The notes beneath the pieces were generated by a model. That model ran no database searches. It was not told the origin of the DNA and saw only the letters and a program-made list of their open reading frames with translations. The translations under genes were made by a program, and so were the position numbers. A DNA stretch of 64,000 bases from Carya illinoinensis. Lineage: Eukaryota; Streptophyta; Magnoliopsida; Fagales; Juglandaceae. The stretch's first letter is position 1. Each line of letters starts with the position of its first letter. Below are positions 11,516-23,500 of the stretch, piece after piece. Where the stretch lies: assembly GCF_018687715.1 (NCBI RefSeq), contig NC_056752.1, forward strand, positions 44,662,501 to 44,726,500, in the 5' to 3' direction.

Positions 11516-13290
11516 ACTCCAGACTTTATGTATTTTGATGTTTGAATTTATGGACGTTGGTTGCTGCATTATTTTGGCTCTTGAATATTTGTAGGCTCTT
11601 ATACTCTAGACTTGGAAGGAGTCTAGAGAAGTGAATTAGTTTGTAATTATTCGCTGAAGGTGTTTGGAGAAGTTGGTGTGAACGTAATATTTGTACATTA
11701 TTGAATTTTAGAGTTGATTAGCCTTCTGAAAGTTTCCATTGGTCCTGTAATGTTAATACTTTATGAGATGCAGCTGAAAGTAATCATTTTGAAGTAGTAA
11801 GTTGGGTTTGGAATATCCAGATTGGTGTGAATGTAATTGACTGTAAATTCTTGAACTTTCAGCTTGATTAGCCTTTTGATTACTTTCAGGGATGGGAGTG
11901 ACATATTTTATGATATGCAGCTTAATGGTATAAACCATGCCCAACTGGCCGAATTAATTGACACGCAATTAACAGACCAACTCAAACCTGATTGTTTGAT
12001 TACAACAACAATAACATTTACGCATACACCATCCTTAACTCTCATCTAAGTCAAACACAGCTGGGCATATAAATTGTACTCCATACTTCGTATTCTAAAT
12101 ACAACACAACATTGATTGGGGAATTACGTACATCTGCCGTTAATACAATCTTGGTACAAACTTCTAATGTCATTACAATCATTCCAAGTCATTCCAAAAA
12201 TGGCTTAAAGCTTTTAATCCATGACACGCAAGTCATCAACACCTTTCAAGTTTCTTTACAATATATCAACATAACCACAAAAAATCAAAATGACTGCCAT
12301 AATAATTGTTGTATATATCAGACCAAAGTCATATATATAGCCATAAATTCAAGAACCTGATACATATTTAAAATCCTCAAAACTTGTAACTCCCACCTGT
12401 ACGTGACTTTGGAAATACAAGAACCTCAAAACTGCTCCAAACATACAGAATTATAGCATCAGTTTCCATTGGTCCTATCAAGTCAATGCCAAATGAGACT
12501 GTCATTAAAAAGTAGTATATTAAATTCATTACTTTCCATTTTATTAAATATATATATGTTTATTTATTTTAAATGGGATTTATCTCAACTACCAAAACTG
12601 TCAATCTACACCCTAGACTACCAAATTTTGGTCAGTTGCACCCTTGACTGACAATTTTGGTAGTTTATTATGCAAATTTAAAACTCTATTGTCTTCTTTA
12701 TATGTCATCTTCAAACTACTCAAGGGCTATGTAAAACAAATGTAATTGACATAAATATTGAAGTAAAAGGAGAAGAAGAAGAAGAAGAAGAATATTATAA
12801 AATACCAACCAAAAATTCTTCTCAATATCATTGTTGTAGTTGTGATCCATCAAAATCAACATGCACCTGTTGTAATCCGTCCAATCCAAATTGCATCTGT
12901 AAAAAATAATAACTAGTGTATTAATATGATGTCGACAAATGTCATTAAAATAGCGATAAACTACAGGGATGCACTTACACTCTGTTGATTTTGAATTACT
13001 GTTTATGGTGCTTGGGTTCCACTAATGTCATATGCTAGTATGCTACCTGGAATAGCCTGATGATAAAATTTCGTAAAAAACACAACAACAAATGAAATAG
13101 TCAAATATAAATAATAACTTATTTATTTTATCTGCAAGTGTCCAACATTGGAGACGTTCAAATCGAAGGGGCAAAATAACCTCCTGCAAGTGTCCATGAC
13201 TGGTATATCCTCTCCATCTCGCTAATAAAATATGGAAAAATTTGTCAGGTATTTGGAATTGGGATAAACCATGCAAGAAGTTAATATTAC
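11516..13290. other. Intergenic region downstream of the GRF-finger gene
   Basis: No gene recognised. Two similar segments, about 11673-11730 and 11820-11882, share phrases such as 'ttggtgtgaa' and 'gattagcctt', a local duplication in the 3' flank. A (GAA)n run lies near 12770-12790. Around 12590-12700 is a copy of the dispersed 'ctaccaaaactgtcaat' repeat also seen at 3.8 kb and 37.7 kb. Short open frames here show no family signature. Confidence 0.5.
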
Positions 13291-15976
13291 TTAAATGCAC
13301 CTATTTGCGTTTTCCCTTTCCTTGTGCTTTCTTCGTCTTCTCTTAACTTTTCTCAGGTATTTCTCCATCCTAGATGCTCTCCTTAGATATGGGGGTCTGC
13401 CTTTCCCTCGAACTATCTTTGGACTGAGAACTTGCGTTGAACTACTAGTTGTATAGCTGCAGTTTCCTTTGTTGTGCCACCAACATTTAAACAATTTCTG
13501 GTTAGAGATGGGGGTTCTTGGTTCTCAGAATACAGGTCAATCATTACATACAACTTAGTTGTTGCATCCTCAGTATGCTTTTTCGAACCTGCCACACAAT
13601 TAATCATTTTATAACAAATATTCAACAAACTCGAATATCTATTAGCATCTTCCCACACCTCGCCTGCGTCATAGCTATTGTTAATTAACGTGTATCTTCT
13701 TTTAATGTCCTTCCTTTATCGATCCAAAATGTACTACTGTGACATTGTCTTAATCACATTACATTTGAACATGGCGAAGATGTGCTAGCATAATATCCCT
13801 CTCAGTTCAAATAAACCATAAGAACACTTGGCGACTACATCTTCCTCATTAAAATCTACTGAGTATGTCACCAGTTTCATAAAATCTTCGACACGAGCTT
13901 CATCTTCTACCATATAAGTCTTAATTGTACCCTCTCTTCTATGTAAAACTGGGTCCAAGTCGATAATGCTGGTAAGCTGGATCTGAACTTCCCTGAATTT
14001 AACATTTGTATACAAATCTTGATATCTTTTTTCAATTGGCGCTCTAGAGATGCAAGGAATTGTGAGATAAAATGAGTGGAAGTCAGCGACATTTTCGTTC
14101 TCAAATTTCTTTTTGAGGGCATTATCGTACTGATCGACAAACTCTTTCAAGTTTGTCTTAGCATGAACGTAACCATAAAAAAATGCATTCATGCTCCCGC
14201 TCCGCTGCGTCGTACTCATCCCAGCCCAAAAAATTTCTTTCAAGAAGGCCAGTACCCAATAGGCATGCTCAGTGTATAAACTCTGCAACCAGACATTATC
14301 ATGCAAGTTATACGTGCTGATCATCTCATCCCAACATTTTTCAAACTCTTCCAGCTTTTGGGTGTCATAAACACATTTCATCAGTGCAGTTTTCATTCTA
14401 CTTTTGTAGGAACCATAGCATCCAAGCTTTTTTGGGACTTTCTTTAGGATATGTCATAGGCAAAATCTATGTCGGCTTTCTGAAAAAACAATTGCAATTG
14501 CATTTTTCATGGCTCTATCTTGGTCAGTGATAATAGCCTTCGGCGTGACACCATCCATACACTACAACCAAGTCTAGAATAACCACACGAAAGTCTCAGC
14601 ATCCTTAGATGAAATCAAGCTAGCTCCCAATAAAATTGACTGCCCATGGTGGTTTACACCAACAAATGGTGCAAAGGGCATCCCATATCGGTTCGTCAAG
14701 TATGTGGTGTCGAAGGTTACCACATCACCGAAATATTGGTAGGCAGCTCTATTACGGGGATCTGCCCAAAATACATTCTTTAGCCTCCCGTCATCATCCA
14801 GGTCCATCAGTGCAAAAAATCCCAAATTTTTGTACTGCATCCGTAAAAAGTAGTCTCGAAGTGCTCTAACACCACCTGCACCCAATCGTAGATGTCTAGC
14901 CTTATTGATGTAGTTACGACAATCTTTTTCCAAAAACGGGAGGTTCTCAAATCCACCCGCGCCTACAACCAGAGATCTGAAACTCTTGTTCATTTGGATG
15001 CCAGCCAAATTATTTGTATCTAAAACTCTTTTGATAGATTCACTCACTTCTCTATGACATTGAAAGAAGCGAGATTTCTTTGGACTAAGGCCATGGTTGT
15101 GGATATTGTGAACTGTAGTTAGCCTAAACTTTCCATCATCAGTTTTTAAGGCATTTATTTTGGCCTTACACTTCGTCTTTCCCATCGGACGTGGGTTGGA
15201 GACATTCAAGATTCTATTCCGAGCCTTCTCACCACGGGCATAGGCAAGGGTGACATATCTAACAGTTTCATCCTCTCCCCTCTCACTTCTTTTAGTCATC
15301 ACCCCAAACCCGCATTTCTTACCATATTCTTTATAATAACTCATTAAATCTTTTAGGGAATTAAACTCCATCCCTGATTTTGGCTCATCATCACCATCCA
15401 TTTGTATCTTCTTAGATGTTTTTGCACTGCCAGACTCAGTTTCTTGTCCATTTGGTCTATCAGAATTAATTTCTTCGACTCTAGAAGATGTACATGGCGA
15501 TTCGGTTTCCTCCTCAACAACATATCTATTATCCTCTGTACCCTGAAATCTGCTTGTAACGGAGCTTGTATCGATGTTCAACAACTGGCCTTCTATGCCA
15601 TGTTGAAATGGATAACTAACATTCTGGCAAAAAGAAAAAACAAACGCAATTAAACTCTTGACACAAACCAACTTATTAAAATTAAACGGAAAACATGATA
15701 CCCCCACCTGTAGGTTGCTTGGATATTGGTTGGCAGCGAGAAAAGCCGATGACCATGCAGGCACTGGTCCATAGTAACCGTGAATTGGTATGTTTGGAGA
15801 AGTTGATGGTATGTCCTAAAATGAAATACTTTCAAATAGTTGATGTATTTTGAAAATAAATATCAACTAATCTCTACTCTAATGTTATTGATATATTAAA
15901 TAAAATAACATACCGCGGATTGGGGATTTGAGCTAGATGATCTTAGCGTGCTAGGATGTTCTTTTCCTTTTTTCAT
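13291..15976 (-). pseudogene. Decayed FAR1-related sequence (FHY3/FAR1, MULE-transposase-derived)
   Basis: Minus-strand exons can be followed from an ATG at 15976: 15914-15976, 15708-15815 and one long exon from 15623 downward. The long exon encodes a FAR1 DNA-binding region (SLKDLMSYYKEYGKKCGFGV, then a Cys/His pattern ending HNIHNHGL), a MULE transposase core (VVTFDTTYLTNRYGMPFAPF) and a SWIM-like end (ELRGILC). The frame then holds several stops: TAG at 14574, TAG 12 bases on, and TGA replacing the Trp expected in a 'CLWHIL' context near 14460. A further TAG occurs right after the SWIM Cys at 13785, with more stops near 13700-13735. A frameshift near 13420 moves the basic tail (GRPPYLRRASRMEKYLRKVK) to another frame ending at 13291. 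Living family members are nuclear transcription factors of light signalling. This copy is almost certainly dead; whether it was a host gene or a mobile element is unresolved. Confidence 0.85.
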
Positions 15977-16860
15977 GCTGAAAGGAAGATAATGCAGCTT
16001 GTCAATAGCAATATTGTATAACTAAAACCACATTAAAATCTACGAACTAGTACAATGGATCTCATTTAAAATAAATGTTTAATATGTCAGACATTTTGGA
16101 CCACCAATCACCAATCCATTAGCACCAACTTCTGGGGGTATAGAATTTGGTTATTTACCACAAAAATATAAAAGACATGCTCGATACTTGGTAGTTGATG
16201 GTACATGCTCGATACTTGGGATTCAATCCCAACCCAGGAATAAGTTTAATTAGACCCCATAAATGGGAACAAACTGTCAGAATACTAAATTGCCTATATT
16301 TCTTTCCAAAGGGTCAAAAATAATAGGTTAGATGATCATAAAAGCATTGAAGGAAGGAGTGATACCGTGGGGTCGTGAAATTCAATTAAGATGTTGTCCA
16401 TGGGCATTTTCATTCTATTAGTTATCGCCAAATTGTAACCAGACCCAGCATTCTTAATTGTATAACTAACAACATAAAAGACATTGATAGAATACTCATT
16501 CAAACAATCTGTTACCTTAAGATCCACATCCCACATAGCAACAAGAAAATGTGTAGAAACTAATGGGAACAAGAAGTTGACTAGATGTGGACTCAAACCA
16601 TTCAGGGATGTAAAGGGAAAATAAAATATTACACAACATGATTAGACAAAAATGATGCTTTTCAACTCTGAAAATGCCTTAAAGATGATCCATTTTGCCT
16701 TTTTAATTCATTTTGCAAGTAGAATAAGAACAAGAACAACTTCCAAATAATAGAATGTTTAAAGAACAACAGAAAATCAAGGTGTGGAAGAGAAAGAAAT
16801 ACATCTAAGTCAACCGTGGCAATGGAAGAAGCAGAGCAGAAATCGAGTCCAACCCACATC
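15977..16860. other. 5' flank of the FAR1-related pseudogene
   Basis: No gene is supported. Short open frames on both strands show no family signature. Around 16190-16230 lies a sequence resembling a Pol III B box (gattcaatcc), which might be an old SINE fragment, but no A box or tail could be assigned. Confidence 0.4.
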
Positions 16861-17165
16861 GTTCGGCGGCTAAAATCTGGGATGTGTGAGAATGGTGTGT
16901 AACCTCAACAGTACGTTCCGTCCACGGCAGCGACCACAGACACAGACGGAATCACAGAGAGAGAGAGTTTCAGAGCTCGGCTAGCAATGGGTTCAGCTCG
17001 GTCGTTCTCCACGTCATTCGATGGCTAAAATTTGGAAACTGTGAGAATGACGTGTTACAGCAATAGTACGTTCCGTCCACAACAGCGACAATAGAAACAA
17101 ACGGAATCAAAGAGAGGGAGTTTCAGAGCTCGATGGCAATGGGGTCAGCTCGCTCGGTTCTGGGT
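16861..17165. repeat. Tandem duplication, about 155-bp period
   Basis: Two adjacent diverged copies (about 16861-17015 and 17016-17165) share the phrases 'ggctaaaat', 'agtacgttccgtccac', 'cggaatca', 'gtttcagagctcg' and 'gtcagctcg' in the same order. They lie in the presumed leader of the FAR1-related pseudogene. The duplicates differ at many positions, so the event is not recent. Confidence 0.8.
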
Positions 17166-17308
17166 CTGAGGTTTCCCTCCCATTTTCCCGCATATTTCAA
17201 TCGGGTTCTTTTTTTTTTAATTTATTATTATTTTAAATGACGTGGTACTGCCACATCAGATGGTTTCGCGCCAGTTACACACTGGTGGTTGCAAATAGAA
17301 GAACTGTT

Positions 17309-17525
17309 TGTAGATATGGATATACTACCATTCGAATTTTGAAGAGGCATCCATGGACTTTGAATGTTGTTGGATTTATCGTTTTGGACATTCCATTCCA
17401 TAATGCTTCTTCCTATTTCCTGGATGAGAAAGCCATGAATATTTTGGTTGCCGATCCATCATTAACCCTTAAAACTCTAGCCACTAGCGTGAGAAGGAAA
17501 CCAAATATCTAAAGAAGAATATAAT
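17309..17525 (-). repeat. Copy 1 of the RIC gene 3' flank
   Basis: From 'gatatggatatac' onward this segment matches the region just downstream of the RIC stop codon (about 28609-28805). Shared phrases include 'ggcatccatggactttgaat' (ggcatccacagaatttgaat at 28.6 kb), 'ccgatccatcattaaccc' and 'actagcgtgagaaggaaacc'. It is repeated again at 17880-18065. It is non-coding and part of the composite block. Confidence 0.8.
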
Positions 17526-17539
17526 GACAATTACAAAAG

Positions 17540-17800
17540 AAAAAAAAAACAGCAGTTTTTCATGTGCTTCCCTTTTATATTGGTCAACGTTTCAGAAAGT
17601 TTCTGGAATTCGAGTAACGTTTTTATTACAGCTCTAAAAAGTATCTCCAGTTGGAAAAGCTCCTCAGTCTTTTGAGCCTCTGCAGTGTCGATATCATTCG
17701 TATAGGTATGGACATCAGCTCTCTCTTCTTTGATTTCCCGCCGCATGCAGCTTGAAAGGAACTTCTGAATTTGTAGGTGTTGATTTTTTGTGTCTTTTTG
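17540..17800 (-). pseudogene. Unidentified coding fragment, copy A
   Basis: The minus strand reads open from about 17800 to 17531 with a protein-like sequence: QKFLSSCMRREIKEERADV, then EAQKTEELFQLEILFRAV, then LLEFQKLSETLTNIKG. A near-identical copy lies at 28370-28606 beside the RIC gene, and that copy has a frameshift in the middle. The charged, Leu-rich helical sequence suggests a coiled coil. I do not recognise the parent gene. It may be one or two exons of a gene carried along with the RIC 3' flank, so it is treated as a fragment. Confidence 0.5.
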
Positions 17801-17802
17801 TA

Positions 17803-17869
17803 GTCCCACACCGGTGGGAAATATGAAAGAAGCAGATTTTTGAGATTATAAATAAGAGGCTTAGCCTCT
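17803..17869 (+). promoter_or_regulatory. snRNA-type promoter pair (USE plus TATA) with short hairpin
   Basis: GTCCCACACCG at 17803-17813 matches the plant snRNA upstream sequence element RTCCCACATCG with one change. TATAAATA follows at 17847-17854, 33 bases after the USE, the spacing reported for Pol II-transcribed plant snRNA genes (Pol III types use about 23-24). Immediately after is a perfect small hairpin, AGAGGC-TTA-GCCTCT at 17855-17869. I see no U snRNA sequence downstream, so this is a promoter-like motif without an identified RNA. Confidence 0.45.
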
Positions 17870-17879
17870 CAGTTTAAGT

Positions 17880-18240
17880 GCATCCATGGACTTTGAATGT
17901 TGTTGGATTTATCGTTTTGGACATTCCATTCCATAATGCTTCTTCCTATTTCCTGGATGAGAAAGCCATGAATCTTTCGACTGCCGATCCATCATTAACC
18001 CTTAAAACTCTAGCTACTAGCGTGAGAAGGAAACCAAATATCTAAAGAAGAATATAATGACAAATAAGATCATTTGAGTCACATCTTCAACTAGAAGATC
18101 GGGTTAAAGCCTCAAACTTACACAAATCACACGTTCCCTCTTGATTTCTCATCAAACCCACCACTCTTCCAAAATCTAATTTAGGCATTTCTGAATGTTC
18201 TTCAGTCTTTCACAGATCTAGATCCGGATCTCATGTCTGT
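17880..18240 (-). pseudogene. Copy 2 of the RIC gene 3' end
   Basis: This segment matches about 28621-28990, including the RIC 3' flank and the last coding bases up to and past the stop (Gly-Ser-Gly-Ser region). Phrases in common include 'ggacattccattccataatg', 'ctagaagatc' and 'ttctgaatgttctt'. It breaks off at about 18240, where kinesin sequence in the opposite coding direction begins. It is a DNA-level copy with scattered substitutions and cannot encode a RIC protein. Confidence 0.82.
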
Positions 18241-18244
18241 AAAG

Positions 18245-19200
18245 AAGAAGTATTTGAGGAAGAAGTAGAAGGGGAGGAAGAACAGGAAGAGAGTGTTAGG
18301 TGAAGTGGACAAAGAAATCATAGAGTAGAAAGTCTGTATGGTTGAACAGTGTAGTCCTGTACACAGAGTTGAGCAGACGCCAAATCTGCATAGCAGAAGT
18401 CCAAGGGTGAAAGACTTATCTAAAGGAAAGATTAGAGGATGGGCGTATAGGCTCAAATTCAATAAGCGAACCAGAAGATGGTAAGGATTCAATCTCTTCT
18501 AGACGATTGAGAATCCAAAATATATTCACACTTTGTGGTAATCACAGGGAGCTGTCTCAACACATCAGCACCCCAGTACCTGCTAAAAAGAGATTTGGGA
18601 CCATTGATCCCCAAACATCTCCAGTGATGAGACTTGGGTATACTACAGTGAACAATTTCAGTAAGGAAAAATTGGAGGCCCCTGAACGTGGAGCAACAAG
18701 TCCAGCATTAACTGTGGAGCCATTTGAATCAATCAAAGAAGTGAATGAGCAGAAACTGACAGAATCACAACTGAACAAGAATCCAGTATATAATGAGATG
18801 GTTTTGGCTTCAAAGGAGAACTACGACCCCTCATATGTGGTAATGATGAACAGCAATACGTGAAATGGGAGGCTTCCAAGGAAAATCCTGGCATTTTCAT
18901 TACCACCTTGCTGACCTGAGGAAGTTGATTGAAATTTATCTTGGTGCAGACAATCAAGCATTCACTTTTCTTCTGCTTGGGGTATGTTAAATTTAGCTCA
19001 GCTTATTATTAGAGCAATTCCTTTTTCTTGAAATCATTTTAAATTGGATTACTCACAGGATGTAGTTACACTACTCTCTGCGGGATTTGTTCTTTCATGC
19101 GAAATGATTTTGCAATGTTACTATAATGTTTTAGATGAGTACACAGGACCTCACCGCAACTCCCGTTCCAAGAGAGAAGGAAGGATTGATACAGGCCATC
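18245..19200 (+). pseudogene. Truncated copy of the kinesin gene 3' portion
   Basis: This block parallels 7955-8945 of the kinesin gene: the second half of exon 5, the whole of its last intron (8724-8888) and the start of exon 6, stopping at 'gatacaggccatc'. Keeping the intron shows it was copied from DNA, not from mRNA. Damage includes a 2-base deletion near 18292, GAG changed to TAG near 18326, a 1-base insertion near 18418 and a 27-base deletion near 18905 relative to the parent. A stretch still reads open (18507-18863), but no motor domain is present, so no function is expected. Confidence 0.92.
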
Positions 19201-20518
19201 GCGTGTTTTTCTCTTAAAACAATTGACAAAGCATTGCCTTTTCTTTTCTTGGCAACAAAGCATTTGCTTTTTGATCAACACAATCCCACAAAGCACCGTC
19301 TTTCGGATGACCCAAAAAAAAAAAAGTCATATGGTGGACCTGTAATGATTTTTTAAAAGAAGATTTTATGAAATTAATTCTCTTTAAAATGTCTAGTTAA
19401 TGTTAAATACAGTTATATATTATTCAAGTATTGGGCATTACTTTTAAAAATACTAAAATTTAAAGTGTAATTAATAATTATTATTTTTTTGTTAGCTCTT
19501 TGAGGTGCATATTTTAGGATGAGGAATGCTACACAACTTCTTAATACTTCATACTCTATTTTTTTTTAATTTTTTAATATTTTTTTTGGATTTATTTTTT
19601 TTAAATTAATTTAATTCTTTTATTTATTATTTATATATTAAATATTTAATAAAAATAAAATAATAAAAAAATGTGGAGTGTAGAGTGTTGAGAGATTGTG
19701 AAGATTTTTTAAAAGGATTTGCTTTTGAAATCCAGTTGTTTCTCACTCGAGTTCTCAGACGATACTTTTCAACGGCGCACTTTACGAAGAGGGTGAACTA
19801 CATGGCTTTGGGATTATTCTTTATTATTATTTTAAAAGAAAAATCTTCTTATCATCTTCACACTTTATATATTATATTTATTTTAATTTATTTTATTTTT
19901 TCTATAATAAATATGTAATGTGTGGATGATAAATAGAATAATTTAATTAGTTTAATAAGAATAAATTAAAATAAAAAATAAAAAAATAAAAAATAATATT
20001 TTAATATATAAAGTGTGTGGTGTGGGATGATTTGTAGCATATCTCTATTTTAAAATATTGAAAGTAGTAAGAAGGTCAGTTTAGATAGAGGAGTATTTTC
20101 AGTATATTTTATTATTATTTTTACATAAATGTTTTTATTATTTTATACTATTATTCATTTTATTTAATATTTTACTATATTTTTTTATTATTTACAAAAT
20201 ATCTAATTCACTCTAATATTCGAACGCGGTTTAAAAATTTAAAGCATGTTACTATGTCCACAATCATGAATCCTCGCTTATCAGTCAAATTTTCTAATTT
20301 TTTAAACTTTTTAGACACTTTTAAATAATTAAAAAATACTTATTTATTTAAAAATTATTACTTAACCATTAAGTAAAAGAAAATAAAAAGGGCCTTCACT
20401 AGTCACTACCGCACGTGAATCACAATAAGCAAGCTTGTACAACTCCAGCGTAGGATTCAAGCTCTAGGTTTTTTCATCGGAACGTCTTGCACTTCTGCTT
20501 TACGTAGAATTATTTTCT
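19201..20518. other. AT-rich intergenic region with MITE-like repeats
   Basis: Extremely AT-rich DNA without a credible gene. Two inverted-repeat elements are visible (about 19515-19715 and 19848-20046). From about 20040 to 20240 is further low-complexity AT DNA. The final 100 bases, ending at the ATG at 20519, are the leader of the tandem ubiquitin-like gene. Confidence 0.55.
19848..20046. repeat. MITE-like element with long terminal inverted repeats
   Basis: The left end, 'tcatcttcacactttatata', is mirrored at the right end by 'taatatataaagtgtgtggt' followed by 'gtgggatgat'. The interior is almost pure AT. There is no coding capacity. A weaker element of similar style lies just upstream (about 19515-19715). 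Confidence 0.6.
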
Positions 20519-23500
20519 ATGGAATCTCCGACAAATGGCAGTGGCTGTTTTCCGTCGAGCTCTGTGGACTTCACCGAAGAAGAGGTCCCTATTCTTCTTC
20601 TCCAATTCTTCATTTCGTTTACCATGTGTGTCTTTCAGTTAGATTTGCTGTTTCTTATTTTTCTTACTTCTCTGTGTCTTTCTGTTAGAATCTAAAGTTT
20701 TTGAGATTCTTGAACTGCATGGATTGTTGAGAGTCGGAGGATTGGTTTTGTTGGTTTTTTTTTTTATCTACCAAAAATGCGTCTAATGTGCTGAAATGAA
20801 AAAGGCCCCTTTTTTTTGGTTCCTTTTTGTTTTCAGATGTTTTGTCTTGCTAGAAAACATAGTAAAGAGAAGAAACTGTGTGGTTGAATATAGATGTTTT
20901 GAAAATCAATATTTAGTAGATTTGAAGAGTCTACTTGGGAACGGAGATTTTAATTTATATTTATTTGGTAGAGATTTTCAGTTGTGTTTTCCATTATATC
21001 ATTAGTAGTCATTGTCCTTGTTAGAGTAGTGCGAATGAAGCAAAGTATGAGCAGAGGATTTTGTAATATTCTCACTGTATTGATATGTGATATTGTACAG
21101 GTATATATATACACTGTAAAGGAATCAAATAAGGAATAAAGTTTGTTATGGGTAACCGTAGATAATAACAAACTATTGTCTACGGTATTTACAAAGAATG
21201 CACACCATGTGCTTGTGATAATGCTCAGTACATATTTATCTAAGGAACATCAAGGCTATTTATTCTAATACGCCCCCTCGAGTTAAAGGGTGTGTCAACA
21301 ACATTGAGACTTGATTTAAAATGAAGAAATTTGTCAGCTACAAGAGGCTTGGTGAGTACATCGGCAATTTGATCTTGAGAACTGATGAACGAAACTTTTA
21401 ATGTATTGGCAGCAACTCTATCCCTCACAAAATGATAATCAATATCCAAATGTTTTGTTCTGGAATGGTAAACTGGATTTGCTGAAAGATATGTGGCCCC
21501 AAGGTTATCACACCATAAAATAGGAGCTTGAGATAAGGGAATACCAAGTTCACGCAAGACAGTTTGAAGCCATATCAATTCGGCTGCAGATGAGGCAACA
21601 GATTTGTACTCAGCCTCTGTTGAGGATCTGGCCACGGTGGACTGCTTTTTGGAGCTCCAAGATACCAAGTGTTGACCCAAGAAGATGCAATAAGCTCCAG
21701 TTGAGCGACGATCATCGGGACAGCCACCCCAATCAGCATCGGAGTAGGCTTGAAGGGTGAGACTCGATTTTGAGGTGAAGAAGAGGCCATGATTAATTGT
21801 AGATTTCAAGTATCTCAAAATCCTTTTTACTGCACTCCAGTGGGGTAGTTTAGGTGCATGTAAAAATTGGCAAACCTTGTTCACAGCAAAGGCAATGTCT
21901 GGTCTCGTGAATGATAAATACTGTAACCCTCCTACAATACTCCTATATAATGTAATATCTTCAAAATCAGGAGTGTCAAATTTGGACAGTTTTAAAGAGG
22001 CTGACATGGGAGAAGACATGGGCTTGGCGTGAAGCATATTACTACGGGTGAGAAGGCTTTTAAGATATTTTCGTTGGGACAACAGAATGCCATCTTGAGT
22101 GTAGTGCACTTCAATACCAAGAAAATAAGCTAGTCGGCCAAGATCTTTTACAGGGAAAGCAGTACCCAAATCATGTATTAAACCAGTAATTGCAGATGAT
22201 TTTGATGATGTGATGACAATGTCATCCACGTAAACCAGCAGATAAATATGAACATCAAGGCTATTTAGTATGAATAGAGATGGATCTGCCCTAGAAGCAA
22301 CAAAACCATAGTTAAGCAACCAAGTACTTAGCTGGGCAAACCAAGCTCGAGGAGCTTGTTTGAGGCCGTAAATTGCCTTCTGAAGCTTGCAGACGTGGTG
22401 TGGCCGAGTTGCATCAACAAAGCCTTGAGGTTGTTGCATGTAAACATCATCTGTCAAGACCCCATGTAAAAATGCATTTTCTATGTCAATTTGATGCATG
22501 AGCCATCCTCTGGAAACAGCAATTGATAACACAAGCCGAATTGTCGATGGCTTCACAACAGGACTGAAAGTGTCCTGGAAATCAATTCCAGGTTGTTGAT
22601 GATACCCCTTCGCAACCAAACGGGCTTTTCTTCGTTCAAAGGAGCCATCCGAAAGAGTTTTGGTGCGGTAGACCCATCGGCAACCCAGAACATTTTGGTG
22701 AGAATTAGATGGAACCAACGTCCAAGTGGAATTTCGAAGAAGAGCTGTATATTCAGCTTTCATTGCTTGCTGCCATTCATCAAATTTGGAGGCTTGAGAA
22801 AAGCTTGAAGGATCATCTGGAACCTGTGCAGAAATAGTTAGACAATGTCGAGTGGGATATGTAATCGTGCCATCCATAAATAGACGAGGACGGGATGAGT
22901 TGGTTTTGGATCTTGTAATGATGGGAGAACGTGGCTGAAATAAGATGCTGGAGGATGGTAATGGATTTGCTGAAGAGTTTGATAGTGGATTTGCTGAGGA
23001 GGAAGGAGGATGTGCAGGTGACAGAGTCGAGGAAGGAGAAGAAGGGCGTGAATTTGGTAAAGGTAGAATCGGGAAATGAGTTGGAAGAGATGATGGTTGG
23101 GGTGGGCCGGAACCAAGGATGGAAGGGCTTGGACTTGGGTTGATTAGTGAGGAGGACGGAATTGGGCCAAGAAGAGAGGAAGAGAAGAGAGGTAGATGAG
23201 CTGGTGGCTGAACTGGTGTTGGAGAGGATTGCATGGGCTTTGTGTGAGAAAAGGGAAAGGAATTTTCATTGAAGAGGACATCACGGGAGACATATAATTT
23301 TTGAGTTTTGAGATCCATACATTTGTAGCCTTTATGAACTGGACTATACCCAAGGAATACACAAGAGGTGGACCGAAAATTTAGTTTATGAGAATTGTAT
23401 GGCCTTAAGTTGGGCCAGCACTCACAACCGAAAATTTTGAGAAATTTGTAGTCCGGTTCACAGTTGTAAACTTTGGAGTAGGGAGATTTATTTTTAAGAG

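Noticed and set aside
16190..16230. Possible tRNA or SINE B box
   Set aside because: Only the B-box-like motif is present; no A box, no cloverleaf and no tail could be assigned.
17238..17258. Short palindrome TGACGTGG...CCACATCA
   Set aside because: An 8-bp inverted repeat of this kind is common in plant intergenic DNA; it did not coincide with a clear element end.
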